A DNA stretch of 64,000 nt, taken from positions 30,630,001 to 30,694,000 of the forward strand of contig OU612068.1 in NCBI GenBank assembly GCA_914767715.1, written 5' to 3'. The stretch is from Membranipora membranacea (taxonomy: Eukaryota > Bryozoa > Gymnolaemata > Cheilostomatida > Membraniporidae). Under the pieces are notes generated by a model. The model did not search any database and was not told the origin of the DNA. It worked only from the letters and a program-made list of their open reading frames with translations. The position numbers were made by a program, and so were the translations under genes. Of the stretch, positions 46,101-61,100 are shown one piece after another; position 1 is the first letter of the stretch, and each line of letters opens with the position of its first letter.

Positions 46101-49100
46101 CCTAAAATCAGGCAGCAATAAAACTAACTGAGATCAAGATTGATCTTTATGCAGCGTAAATCAAATTGAGTTGTCAAAACCATACCAGCCAGCTAAGATA
46201 CATAATGAAGGAAACCATCTATTTGAGCTCGTCTTCTGGTCACCATTACTCACCTGTCTCCGTACCATTCCATTTCCAACATCAGTAACCATATAGAGTT
46301 TGTTGTCGAACATCTCAAGGGCGAAATAGTCATCATCCTTACTACCAGCGAATAAGAGCAGACCTCTGGGTTCTACTGTCGTAAATCTGACCTCCAGTGA
46401 CGGCTTCTTTCCCACATTATCCCATTTATCCAGGTTGATATATGTGTTGTTCTCCATGAATGTGACGGCTGCGTCGCCCACATCACAGATAAAGTCAATC
46501 TCAGGCTCAAACACCATGTTACAGTGTGCTCTGACATATTCTGATAAAAGAATAACAAAACATTATGTAAGCTCAAGTAAACGTCAGCACTATAGCGTGT
46601 TTTGAATATGTACATAAAATCTGGCTTTTGTTTAAGAATCACCTCCTTATGTTAATAAAAAAACTTACTGGGGAACTCATCTTTCCACATTTCTGCAAAG
46701 ATATCAAACGGCTTATCGAATCCTGTGCTGTTGACTATTACGTCCTTGATAGTACCGATGAAGCTGCCAGTGACACGCCCACCTGTCACATCTGTCACAC
46801 TTTTGTGACCTCCCACATTGAAATCCTCCTTGATGAACCTGATTCTGTGATTGGAATCGAAGCGATTCACTGGAGAGCCGTCAACATTGAAAACAAGCTG
46901 CAAAAAAATCATGTCAAATGATAAGGGTACGATAATAAATTATTCCAACTTTGTGGCTACTGAGTACAAAACACGATAAGTTAGCAGGAATGAATGGTGA
47001 GAAGACAACTCTTTTGACCTTTCACTACTTATTTCATTCTCAAACAGACTATTCTCAAACCAAACCAAACCTCCCTGCTCAAACAGACTATGTTGATAAT
47101 AAAACTGATGATTAACAAAATAAGTCAGTAGGTTAATTGTTATGAAAGTTAATGTCATGGTGTTGTACTATTTAAACTGATATGAGAAAATAACAAAAAG
47201 AAGAGACTGTTATGTTATGTCATATAAACCACTAGATACAACATTATTCAACCTGTTTATGCTGTCTGCTGCCTCTAATATATCTACTGATGGTGCAGTC
47301 TAAAAACATGTGGATCCTTGCAGACAATTATGTCATTCATAACAAAGAAATACTTTAAGGGTTATCAAAAGTATCACACCGAATTGAATCTTACTGGATC
47401 CCTGTTTAACTCATTTATTCCAATTAAGAATGGTGAGTAAATTTGTCTTTTCCTCCGATATGCCTGTGACACAAAACCAGCTGAACAGTCAAAGTACCCA
47501 ATGAGTAGGAATATCCACCAGTTTCATGGCTTAGATAAAAAAGTGCATCAAGTAGGTCTTGCTGAATACATAATAGATGCGTAACAGATTAACATAGTTT
47601 CTTTTCCAACACCAAAGAATTACAGAATTTGTATTAAATAACTAATTACTAGAATACTAAATACGTTCTTGATTTCATTCATTATGCGTTATGCGTTAAT
47701 GCTTGTGTTTTTAGGTTATAGGATGACATACCGAGTTTCCATTCCTACTGCTTATATAGAGGGTGTGATCTTTGCTGTCAGCCAGATTCTGATTGTTGGT
47801 TATCTTCTTCTCCACCGTTGGTCTATCTCCATTCTTAGTGGCAAACCAGAGATCACCAGCCTGTCAAACGTGAATAAATGTACATCAGGAGATACCAGTG
47901 GAGGGTTAGCTAACCATGTACCATCTACCTCAGCTTAGAGCCTAAGCACTGGATAGATAGTAGGCGGAAAGCCACAACACCATAGTTTCTCTGTACTGTA
48001 GGATGGGATATATATATTCCTTTAGCCTCGTCACGCGACCAGGTGGATAACCTTGGCCGCGTGACAAGGCTAGTATTTTTATAGGTGTACATAAGCTACC
48101 ACTATTGCTACAAAATTCATTGAACCACAGTCTGAACATTGACTCACCTTGAGATAAATATAAGATCTGATATCACCGTCCTGATTATACCAGAGAAGTC
48201 CGTCTCTTCTACCTGTCTCAAACTTAATAGTCATCTGCTCATCATGGTAACCGCTCACATCAAACTCAGTGGGGAGATAAAATATCCTAACATAACCATC
48301 ACCTCCTGGTGGGTAGATAGCGTGATGTTTCTCGGCCTCTGTCAGGGAAAAACCACCAATCATTAGTTATGTTATTCAGTAACATAAGAAGTTGACAAAC
48401 AGTTTGCAAACATAAGAAGGGTGTGTATTGATGAGCACATGCCTATATATGATACAATCATATCCATCTCTTCGACTTGTTATACTTTACTAATAGAAAT
48501 GATAGCATTGGTTTGTATTACAAGGGAAAATACTAGGAGATATGATCTATTCTGTTTAGCATGCTGACTCCCAAGCCCAGCGCCCCAGTCACAATATGAA
48601 ACTGTAGCCAATGTTCTGTTTGCTGTTCCAATAATAAGTTTGCTGTGCTGGTATACTGTGACGAGATGTGCCAAAGGAAAGAAAGTGCTGTGAGTTATAT
48701 AAAATTATGGAGGCGGAGGAGTTATAACTTTGATCGGAGTGACTATCACACAGTAAATTATAATGGAGAGGCATATCAAACTGAGTGATGACACTATTAA
48801 GGAAGTAGACATAGCTAGTAGTGGTTTCGCTCGACTCGATCACCCGAACAGAATAGTTCACTATTGGCTAGTATGGAGCACCTAACATAGGGCTAGTAAG
48901 GAGGACCTAACTTACAAACTAAGGATCCGTAGGAACTCTCTAATGTTCAAACCACATGTATACATAGATGGACACATTAAGCACTGGACAAAAAAAAGCA
49001 TACAAAACAGAGTGTGAAATCTGGTTATGGCTGTGCTCATTTCCCAAATACTTCATTCATTTTTTTGAGCAAATGAACTCAAAACAACCTGAATTTCACC

Positions 49101-52100
49101 ACGCTGTTTGACTGAATTTTAAGAAAATATTGGTGGATTAGAAACATAGAGTAAACAAACCTTCTGATACTGTAAAATAAAACGTTTGAATTCTCAATCA
49201 TGACAAGTTATGACCGCAAGCCCCTGTATGATTAATCAGACATCACTTGAGACATGATGAATTACAGTAAAACTCATCGAAATACCTGTCATATGGCAAC
49301 AATAATCATGCTTTTTAGTAATAGACAAAAGAATTTGATCGATTCATTATCTCCCTCATGGGCAAAAAGGATCAAATGTCAGGTTATATTAGATTGTCCA
49401 TTGATATTTAAACAGTGGGAATAGAATTGTGAGTTGTAAATCTTACTTATGGCTGGCGGAAGTAATCCACACGACTTTAATTTCTCAAGCTTTGCATCCC
49501 ACAGCTGAAGGTTATCAATCACAAATGCTGACTGTTCGTAAGCTGTGATCAGATCGGAGTTTGGCTTGTTTATGAAGAACGGATTAGACTGGTCATAGTT
49601 AGAGATTGCAGAGGACGTCAACTAAAAAGTGAGAAGAAAAAAACATAGAATATTGAAATTGAAGAAAACTGATTAAGAACAAATATTAACTGATGACTTC
49701 AAGGTCAATCAATACACTATATAAATTCTAACATAGGTCTGAGTGTTGTGATCAGGAACATATAATCTTATTTAGTTTGTCACTCTGCAGTTCTAAATGA
49801 ACATGTTCTATGTGACCATCCTAACCTGAGACCATGATCTCTGCTCATTGTTGACATAGACAGTCATGCCGTTTTCATTATCCCAGGAGAGATCAATGGT
49901 GTACCAGACGTCATACTCTAGTCCAGATAAAACTCCTTCCCAGATACCAGAAACAGATCTGTACCGCACATGTAGGTTATCATCTACAAGAAAATATATG
50001 ATTGAGATTCTGCAGCAATGTTAACACTTTAATGTAAACTTCATGGTTCTAAATACTTTAGCTCCATAATCCTACTAGCTAAATGAGACAAAAGCACCTG
50101 GACTATCTAGCTGCTCCCATGCTTTTTATACTCTATACTTTATTTCTTTCCATAACAAACATTATTTTATATCTGTCCTTTTAGCAGAATAATAAAAAAA
50201 AATTAAAAAAAGGGAATTGTGACATCCATTCTCTTCTTACCGTTTCCAAAAACGACTTCTGCCGGGTTACTTGAGATTAGATACGAGTTCCTGTTTAGCC
50301 GGCTTGGTTTCATAGAGAATCTCATGGTGAAACCATTAGCACAGGCGCTGGGTCTGGACTGACAAGTCAGACGATCACCGACATCAATGTGCTTGTAGGC
50401 TTCTAGCTCAATACCATTGCCTGAAAATCAAATAACAGGTGATAAAACATATTAATGGCTTTCAAAAAGAACATCAGGTGGCAAAGTTTAATAAAAAATG
50501 AAAACTTGCTGTTTAGGGCGAGAATAAAATAGTGTCAGAGATTTTTCAGCAGAGTTGTATTGTCATTCCATGTAAGAGCAAAACTCTGAAATTCAAAATT
50601 ATCACAGTCAGCTACTTTATAGTATACCTATATTTTACACGAATCAGTAATACATTTTTTACCTAAGAGCCCTTCTACTACTCGGGGATTGTTGTGAGTG
50701 ATGATGCCTCCATCTGTGAGTGTAGTCATGTTGAAAAATAGTCCTCGAATGTCACCTGTGAAATAAACAAGATCTGAATTGAATTCCTTGCATCACATTC
50801 ATATATATTACTTGGTGAGCCTACTAAGAAAAAAAATGACTCCAATAGCAAAATAATCTAGTGCGTGATGGACAGGTTATGAACCGGCCAATCATATTTA
50901 TGACTAGATGACAGCAGGTCATGTCTTAGATTTAAGACTTAGGCATTCCATTTAACAGCTGTTGTATGATCATATTGGTGTCTCTTGTTATTACATACAT
51001 CGGTTTGGTGTGATGATTTCCTTCTTGACAAGCTCCCTTCGAGTTGTCTGATAGAAGGTGATCTCGTCTATCATACCGTTGAAGTATCTCCTGTTAGCAT
51101 GATTGTTTGCTTTACCGACTAGCAGAGAACTGTCAGATGATACCTGAAATATGGGGAGGCGTATTAGAATCGATACAAGGCTATTAAATATCAGGTGCCA
51201 TAGAGGTCTTTTTATTTAATATGTGATTTGATCGTGCATTAATTACATTTATACAAATTTTGTATAAACGAGAGGAGAGAATATCTACTAAAATCAAATA
51301 AGAGGAGTTTGGGGACTACATGCTGAATGGAGGAGGGGGGTCGGATCTAAACTTCCCGAAATCCTAAACTAGATCAATGTGAAGAATAAACAGTGCACCG
51401 AATGATGAGCAATGTTGTCTAATCTATCACCATATTTATCACTACTAACCACCAACCACAACAAACCTCAATTCAGCAATATGTGAGTTATTATCTTCAT
51501 TGGGTGCAACAATCACTGATAGAAAGATAGAAAATTAAAGTGGTGATGGTGGGACGGGGGGGGGGGGGGGAGAGGGGTGGTGAAGGTGTAACCTCGCCCC
51601 TCAGTGTAAATTATATTGATAGATACTGCATATCTACTACGGGTATTTAGGGCTTGTATTATCCGGGGCACAACATCACAAATATTATTGTCTTGCACGA
51701 CTAGCCACTACTCTATATTAAATGCTTGGACACTTCATCTTTTAACAATAGTTGACAAGTGCTCTTACACTCGCAGAATCCACTTGTCGTTTTTTTCTCC
51801 GCCTGACGAATGCCTGACATGAAATATCATACAAAATGGATGTAAGCACTAGTCTAAAGTGAAGCGAAAGCTTGACTGCAATGCACTACATTTTGCCAAA
51901 AATTATAGCAAGCGAAGCAGGATAAATGACATAATTGTGACCATTTTGCATTGTCATGTAGGTTCTCTTCTGTTGTCAATGATAAGTATTTCACAAGCAG
52001 GGAATCTAGCTATGGTGAATATACTGAAACTATTACAGTTACAACACATACGAATGTGAACAAACAGTTTCCTGAAATCAGCTAAGCAGCAAGAAAGTCT

Positions 52101-55100
52101 TACAGGCTTTCTAGGAGTCAATTGAAGGTAAATACAAGCCCGTATCCACATACCCTGTTGACCCTACTACTGCCTATCATATCGTCAGATGACAGAGAAC
52201 CGTCCACGTATAGTTTGAGTCCATCTTCTTCTGTCCAGGACACATCTACCTGAGTCCAGGTATCAAACTGGATCCTGTACGACTTAACCTCCCACTCTTT
52301 ATTACTGGTCATCAGCCTCACCTGCAGTCTGTACAACACAACGTTATATTATAGGTATAAACAAGGGGGTATTTTTATATCTATGGTTTATATATACACA
52401 TGTTAGTAACAAAACATACACCAGCAGTGACTTTGTGTGTCGGCTTTTTCAAGTAGACCAGGGGTGCTCAAACTATGGTCCGTGGGCCAAATTTGGCCCA
52501 CTTGCCATTTTTGGGTGGTCCACTTGCCCATATTAAAACTCACCTGTTGCAACTGGTTTATTTAGGCTGGAAGTGTACTCATGGCCAAAACACGCATCAA
52601 GTCTTGTTGCATACACCCAAGATCAATGTGCTCAACCCAAGATCTTTTCTACCCCAGATTTTTGCTTGCCAACCCCAGACCCAAATTTTTTTTCGCGCAT
52701 TGCGCTCAACTGGGGTTCAATAATAAACTCAATACGCTCCTGGCTATCCACTGAAAGCCTGATTGCTCGGCGCAAAATGTCTGGTCCACTTTAATATGTT
52801 AATTTTTAAAAGCGGCCCACTGGCAAAAAAGTTTGAGGACCCCTGAAGTAGACCAATCCATGAGGCTGAATTCCTATACCTCATTCGAAATGTGGGTTTG
52901 AAATAATTAGGGATCTATCCATTTTCATTGGGTAAATAGTGGGCATATACATGTTACAATGAGCTAATATTAACGATGATATGTATATTACAGTGTGAAT
53001 TGGACTATACACTATATATTATCAATTATCATGTTAACCTTTGGGTCAATATTTCATAACTTTCCTTCCTTCCTTTCTCAGTTTAGTGGTTGAATCAGGA
53101 ATCTTAATATTAAGATTAAAGTTATTTTGTTACTTACACAAACACATCCTTGGTACCAGTAGAACTATTGTATACAATTCAAATAGAAATTATAATAGGA
53201 AAGTAACAGCAAAAAATTTATTTACAGCTCAATAAAGGATTAAATATTTGAAAAACTATCACAAAATAAGTCGCAGTAAGATATGAACTTACTTAGCGTC
53301 TTCTACCAGACTGATGTCATAAGAAGCTCCGGAGAGAATGACCTGATTAGGCTGGTATGAGCCTCCTTTAGGGTTCACACTAAACGACATAGTCAGTCCT
53401 GAGTCACATTTCTCAAGGTTATCGATACATGTGTCTGTGTGAGTACCCAGATCTACGTACTGACCCAATCCTTTAAAATAAAAGACAAACATGATCGAGG
53501 GGGCGATCACATGCAACAAATAACAAGTTCTACTCCAAACCGGTTTGAGGTAAGCATGAGACGATGTAACAATGTAACCGCGATTAATGTATATGTGTAC
53601 CCATCTCTATTAATTTTTAAAGGCTGCAGGTGAGGTGTTAGACAAGAGTTTAACACAAATACTAGAGTAAGATGACTAACCGTTAAGTAGTGTGCTGTTT
53701 CCGATTTGTCCCTCTATGATAGAAGCTCCGTCCATCAGTCTGATGTTAAACCTGGGGTGCTCTACTTTGTTTCTATCAAGATGGTTTCTTTCAAATGATA
53801 CACTCTCATGTTCGGTTGGTCCTAAAACAGCAGAGTGACATACTCATAAAAATCCCAGACCAAAGGCCCAAAAGAGAACAAAACCATTCCCACAATGCAT
53901 TTGCATACTTTTTCGGAGAACACAACTCCTGTCTAACTACTCTTTTACAAGTAATGGCTTGAAAGTTTTGTTTTGCTGCGTTACCTAGCCTTGGAGGGAT
54001 GAAGCATTCATCAATCAGCATGTCATCAAAAGCTGCTCGGAGTCCTCTGGCAAAATTGTTAGCACCAACTCCCGAGTTTTCTCTTCCTATCAGGAATCGG
54101 CTATTCAAGTTGTTGGCAACCTGAAATTATCACATATAGTGTATATTATATATTTACACATGGTGAACACCAAGCCTCGGATATCACACTTGTGAGCAGG
54201 CAGATCGTATTCAAAGTAGTCAACAGAAACTTATGTTATAATTTGGCTACGACCTATGTGTCTAGCAAATTTATTTCAATTTTGCATGAATATCTTTCCA
54301 CTACTGGACACTCATTAGTATAATATATATTAATTATATATTTGATTGAGTTCCATCACCTGTTTTAAGCCATATGATTAGATGCTAGCAAATGGAAAAA
54401 AGTATTAAACTCAATAATATTGTATTAGAGCCGATTAAATCTGCAGTGTGCATTATGTACATTAACAAGCTAGAAATCAGAAAAGGGCCACTCTGGATGT
54501 GTATCAAAGGGATTAACAAAGATCAACTATCCAGACGGACAAGGGTTTGGAGTGTTCCACCATGTTCAGATAGTGGGACATATGTCTGAACATGGCGCAA
54601 CAACTCCTGATTTCTCAAACACTGTTTTTACTTAGTCTGAGCCACACAAAAGCTTACCGTCTCGTTCTTCAGATAAAGAATACAAATATGGTTTGAAATG
54701 GATGCAGAGAAATATATCTTCATTACTTACATTACTAAGATTTGTTATCTTTGTGGATCAATTTATAGAAATAATAAATATCACAAGCAGATAAAAAACT
54801 CAGAACAAGCGCTCCAGCAGGAAACAAAGACAAAGGACACAACAGGATGCAATATAAATCATAGTTAACATACCGCTGGAGTGAGTGCAGTCCCATAGCT
54901 ATCCTGGGCCACCCTGTACATACTCTCATCCTTAGCGAGGACTAAGCCTTTAATAGGAGACCAGGCCACAATGATTGTATTCCAGTGATCTTCAGTGAGG
55001 TAGTTCATAGGTGAGCTCACATTCCACAATATATCTCCAGAGCGGGCTAAGGCGTGCAGTCGACCGTCTTTGTAGAAAACATCAATTCCATTTGTGCCTG

Positions 55101-58100
55101 CAATATTGAAAATCTAGATCATTCACTGAAAGCAGAAGATTGGCAAAAAGCTATCAAAGACTTTAAAGTGGCTTGTTTGCTATCAACTAGCCTGTCTTGA
55201 CAAGCTTTGTTCGGTGGGGGGGGGGGGGGGCTAGATATCAACCAGAGTGTTTTACGCTTGTTTAATGGTGCTGACTGGAGTTGTCATCCCCAAGATATTC
55301 TGATCTTTGTAATGTATTATTAGATGTTAGAGCTCTTTCAAAATTGAGCATGACCTTATTATAGGGCGATAAAATATTAATGTATAACTATTTACTATAC
55401 TGACCAGTAGAGAGGAAGTAAGTAGGTCTGCCGTTATCCCTCAGAGATCCAGCTTCAGGCTTCACATAAAACTGTACAGTGTATCCACGGCTACACATTG
55501 TCAGATTACCTGGAATCAGTACAGAGTTCAAGTTAATGCTGTTATAATGACTGAGAATATAAGTACCTTCATGTAAACTTATCTGAATGCTGCTTATTTT
55601 TTTATACATACAACAGTGATCAAGCCTATCAACATATAGTAAAGTTTGAGCTCTCTACATTGTATGGTATAATCAGTTTGCAGCATCCAAAACTCACATC
55701 GCATCACAACACACTCTCAGAACCCGAGGTATTGGAGTTATGAGACTGAGAAAGATACATATCTAGGTTATAGCACTTTATTTATACAGTAAGATAGGGA
55801 AATATATGGGAGAATCCACTGCTTAGTTACTACACTCACCAAAGCAAAGCTTGGTGATATCCTGGTTCTGTTTAATCTCTGTAACCTCAGCATACTGACC
55901 AGCACCTCCGCTCATAGTGAGGGCGTTCTCATATAGTCCCTGGTCAATAGCTCCAGAAGCTTCGATCACTAATTGCTGGTGATTAAGCCTCCCTGAGACA
56001 TATGGATCAACACCATCAAAGTCTGCAGAGAACAAAGAAAATATTTTTGAGAGTGAGAGAATGTTGAAAAAAATGCTGGATGCATAAGTGTGGGTTTTCC
56101 TACGCCATGAGATCCATAGCTCAACATGCTACCTGTTAAAGGAGGTAGCTCAGTTGGTTAGAGTGCCGTCCCTTCAGCATGCAAATGCTGAAGGTCGTGG
56201 GTTCGAATCCCGCTGCAGTCTATTGACTACTGGGGTTTGGTTGGACCCCCAGGTGTGCTCCGACCTGCCTGCAAACTGAGAGCAAATGGGCACAGATATT
56301 GCAGCCTAGCCCCTAAGGCAACCGGTATTTCGCCACCCATGCTTCGGGATGTGGCGTGTGATATGACATCTGATTTTAATCAACCTTTTAATCAAACATA
56401 CTGTGTACTCACCGATAACCCATCTGGAGTTACTACCTCGGCTAGTACAGTCAGGTAGTACACTATTCACATAATCCCTGTCGCCGTACCAGATCTCCAG
56501 ATCATCAATAATCATAGGGATCCTTCTCTGTCCCTGATCATTAGTCCCGCCCACAATAAACTTGTTACTTCCTGTCTGAACAAGGTTGTTAGATGGACTT
56601 ATAGATTCATCAATCTTTTGCTACAAAAAAGAAAACAGGCAACAATGAAAAAATAAGTCTTTCAAATGTCGGCCCGCTTGATTCAATCCCTAAAACTTGC
56701 TTACACTTACATGCTTAAGATTCGGATGTGACTGCCACAAAGTGAGCCCAAGCTGTAAAAAGAAAGCTCACCTGGTCCTTGTAGAGAGTGAGCCCGTATT
56801 TTGGGTGATATGAGATCTCAAGGAACTGCCACTTTCTCTCAGACACATCCCCCATCTCCACTTGCCACCTTTTATCGGCAGAGTCAGCGGTGACGACCAG
56901 ACGATTATTCTGATAACTCATGTCTATCCCGTTCATTCCTGTTGACATTAATCCTGCATTGTTCTGTAAATTTTCCATATTAAACCAACCTCTAACGAGT
57001 ATTCCGTGGTGACATTTCTCTGTAAAACAAAAAAAATCAATCAAAAAAGAGGACTGGCTTATGTTTGGAGTTGTCTTCCACATTACTCTTAGATATTGTG
57101 CCTTTTTTTTTCTTCTGGGCAAAGCTGTAGACTATTATGATTTGCAATCTAATAGCTGCAGAACCTACCAATGTTATTGTAACATTCTTGATTTCTTCGG
57201 CTCTGAGTGATCTCAAATGTCGATCCAGTCAGTGAGAGTCCATTCATATCTTTGCCAGGCACAAACTGGTATCCTCGCCCTTGTTCATTGATCTCGGCTT
57301 TCGGGTCCCTTTTTATGTTCCTCATAATGTATGACAGATACCCACCACTCCCATCGACAAAGCCATCCATACTATAGAGCGCATGTGGTGGTATACCTGT
57401 TTAAAATATAGATACCATAGAATTTTTAAGAGTAGCAAGTTAATAATAAAACCTGACGCGAGGAGGGCCTTTCTCCTTGATTCAAGACCAGACACGAGTG
57501 TACTCTGGATTGATATGATCAGTTGTAGTGAATCGTCAGACTGATATCATATCATGATTCCGTAACAAACAAGACCAGCTGCTCCCAGCGGCAGCGGCGG
57601 GTAACACGCTTATATTTCATCATCACACAGGTAGCCCATAATACCTAATTACCAAATGGTAGGAAGTTATAAAACTTATTGCTTAGCTTACACACACACA
57701 AGAGCTTATATAAAACATACAAGCTGCTGGCATTTACATGAAATAACCTCTTAACAATTTACAGATTCTAACAGACTAAGAACCGCTATGTTTTATTATT
57801 AATCCAGTTTGGGAGTGAGCAGCAGCAGCAGTGTTTAATGCTGACATGAATGGGATATGATGTTATCTTGACGATTATTCAGCCAGTTTATAATAACAGT
57901 GATACTCCCTAACAGCTTGAGTGGGAGCTAATGGAGGCCACTGACCGAATCTTACTGATTGATCTATTTTTTGAATACAACAGGATAAGTCTTGAATACA
58001 AAATTTAGTGATGTGAATTTAGTACATCACTGCTTTTCTTTGCACTGTTTATGTACAGTGCCTAGGTGGCAGCAAACTTTTAAGCACATTGAATCGAGAA

Positions 58101-61100
58101 TATCTATTTTCCCTTACCTCGCTGTATATGACCAATGTTTCGTAGAAATTCTCTGTTTCCTTGAAGCATTTCTAATTGGTCAATTGTAAACTGCCCTGTG
58201 ATTGGGTATGAGTTCCGAACGTCTGCATTCTTTTTACCAATAAGAAGCTTCTTGTCTACTCCGTTGTGTTCGGCGTAAGCTGGCTGGCTAAAAACATAAA
58301 TGTTTTGTGTGATAAAAACGGTCACATCAACTACGAATAAAATTGATGATTGGATACTCGACACTAGGAGCGGTAAATGTGGAGCATAGAGGTAAGATAT
58401 GTTAGGTTTCAATTTTTCAGCACTACAGTATCCCACATATCATAACATTTAGACAGGAAGCAGCCTAGTGGTAAGACTGCTCAAAAAGTGATGGGTGAGA
58501 CAATTTTGATGCAGGATAAATCAGGTCTGTCTAGAATGTGGAAAATTGCAGGATTTCCAATAAATTTGATGCAGTTGGCAGAAGTCAAGTCAGGTGGACA
58601 AGACTATAGTACTGGGTTTACCATAATATAATATGTTGTATCATTGCATGAGGTGTTTGGTCAACGACAGCGCTACCTCATGTCCCCATATCATGTCATT
58701 GGCATGTAAGGAAATGATGTGAAGCTGACATATCGAAATTGAAAAAATGTGCTTTTATCAATCAGTCAACTCTTTACTCATGTGTTACGAAAAAGATGAA
58801 ACATGAAAAATGTAGTTAGTAATTGCCCCAATACAGTGGTCTTAGACCATACAATATCATGCTAGCCTAGAAGTTTGACATTGTTCAATTGAAATTTGTG
58901 TGCTGACCTAACATGAGCAGACTTCTACAAGTTTACGTAGTAAATAAAGTGTCATGTCAACAAAATCCCCACAATGCTATTTCAAGCCGGAATTCCCTGA
59001 AGATCAGGAACGTTTGCATAAATAAGTTATTTCATTATCATACTGTTTATTGGTTCATTGGTGAAGTTGTCATACTCACGTGAAAAAATCACCGAATAAT
59101 TCCTCATCAACGAGTTGTCCGTTAACGTAGAGTCTCTCAGCCGCGTTACCTGCATTACGATCGAGCTCTACAAAGTACCACTGATCTGTCTGAGGGAATG
59201 GGAATTCCAGAATTATAGGCTAAAATATAAATAAAACATTAATTATGTTACTGTGAAATTATTTTCTAAGATTTAGAAGCAAAATTCTAAGTGATAATGT
59301 AAGCCATGGTAATAAATAAAGGCACGAATGTCAAAGTCAGCGGCTGTTGGGTAGATGAATAGGAAGTACATTATTTACTGTTAATCAGAAACTTACTTGG
59401 GTGAAATAAAAGCCTGGCACCGGCTCATTAAATGACTCACACCACTTTAAATTGTTTATTTGATGCTGCTATGCGCAGAGGAAATAAAAACTTACGTAAA
59501 AATTAATTGTTTTGGTTTCTTGAGTATAAACAAGTCTGTAATACTCAAAGTCAAGCATGAGTCAAGCTCAGAGTTAAAAACATAATAAAAGGCTCAGTCA
59601 TAATCCAATCACAGAGCTTGATACACAATGGTGAAGAGCTTACCTCATCAGAGCTCTCGTATATGAGAGCCATGAGTTTCTGGTCTTGGTATTGGAATGT
59701 AATGCCTTCATTACCAGTGTCGAGAATAGTCATACCATTTCTTAGCTGGTCAAACTTAACCCAGAATGAGGTGTACATATCACAGTCACGAACCTGTAAA
59801 CAACAACTGTACTGTTACTGTGCATTCCCTTTCAATGGTTACTGACATCACCCACCTCACCTGACTAGCATGTGACGTGACATCAAGGTTGGCCATGTGG
59901 GTTTAAGACAAGATTAGATCCGCAGTCTATCTGTCATACTTACATTACCAAAGCATGTATTACTGACATCTCCAGCGTCTATATAACTCATCCCCGCGTC
60001 AGATCTCCCCAGCATGAGGGCCATGTCTGCTCGTCCCTTAACAAGCTGTAAGAGAAGAAGTGTAAGTTTTTATGTGCTGCTCAAGCTGCTGAGCATCATC
60101 TGCGGGATTGTGAGAGTAATCCAGTTGTTGTTTTTTTTCATTGTGGTAGGTGACAAATATATCCTGTAAGAGCCTCACGACGGTTCATGTCTAACCCGCT
60201 CTATGCAACGAGATGAAATGTAACAAGCTACAGATATTTCGATTAATTACAGCAGCATGCGAATTTCACTCTTAAGTTATCATACAGGCATTCTTTTCAT
60301 TGGATTACCAATCTTGCCATTTTGCTGATGTAAGATTACCTGAGCTTGAGCGTCTCCCTCAGTTCTAGCGTTGATAGTTAAAGGCCAGGTGGGGACCAGT
60401 CTCCCGTCTAATCTGTTCATACTGAAGTAATAGTGTCTAGGACCAGCTGTAAACAAGCAATAGAACTTGATGTACATCAGATAAACAATCTAACATATAT
60501 TATAGGTCTCAACTCTGCTGACAGCAGCATTATATATTCGAATCTGCAATTCATCATCTCATAGCCAACATAAAGCAACAAAGTATGAGAGAGATACAGT
60601 ATATACTAGGTTATGTGGATATTTTGGATGAAACTTTGAAAAACGATTTAATGCAAGGGTCATCACACCAAAGAGTTGGTCTCGTTGATCGATGTAGTTT
60701 GACTTACTTGTGTTGAATATTTCGTAGTCCTCCTGGTATGAAGAGAGGAACTGAATGTTTGCTATACCCATCTTATTAGCATTGTTGGTAGATCCCAGAA
60801 TAAATGGCTCTCTGGTCTGGTCTGGAACGCCTACAAATATTATAAATACAGTAATTGGTGTGTACCATAAGAAGAAGACAACTACCACAGTTTGTGAGAT
60901 CATTATTCGGTTGATGAGAGATACTAAACTCCGACAACATACAGAGCACTAATACTTATTTTTACCCAGAAAGGATTGTTTTATTACTACTGATGAGAAA
61001 AAAGGTAGCTACATGAACATATCAGCTGATGATACAGAGCCGACAGTATCCCAGGCTCCAAAGTGTTATTTGTTGATTACAGTAGAGTTATATATATTAT

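Larger units (their letters stand above)
43357..48338 (-). other. LamG-WD40 gene, exons 25-33: neurexin-type LamG and EGF
   Basis: Exons: 48148-48338, 47732-47860, 46669-46897, 46254-46540, 45853-46101, 45307-45511, 44889-45097, 44347-44464, 43357-43506. These carry neurexin-like LamG motifs (PSLEVRFTTVEPRGLLLFAG, DSVYLGGVPDY, GFMGCVDYLQ). An EGF-like module (CAYSPCRNGAPCYN, YYCDC) lies in 45307-45511. The join 47732 to 46897 reads ISSRNGNS-LVFNVDGSP and needs no exon between. Confidence 0.85.

Noticed and set aside
47238-47290. Possible extra minus-strand exon (TAPSVDILEAADSINR)
   Set aside because: The donor is poor (GTTGAA), and the flanking exons already join in phase across the conserved ISSRNGNS-LVFNVDG LamG strand.
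56141-56220. tRNA gene with good A and B boxes
   Set aside because: A 10-bp hairpin sits where the anticodon arm should be and no anticodon loop or acceptor pairing can be drawn; it is a SINE head.
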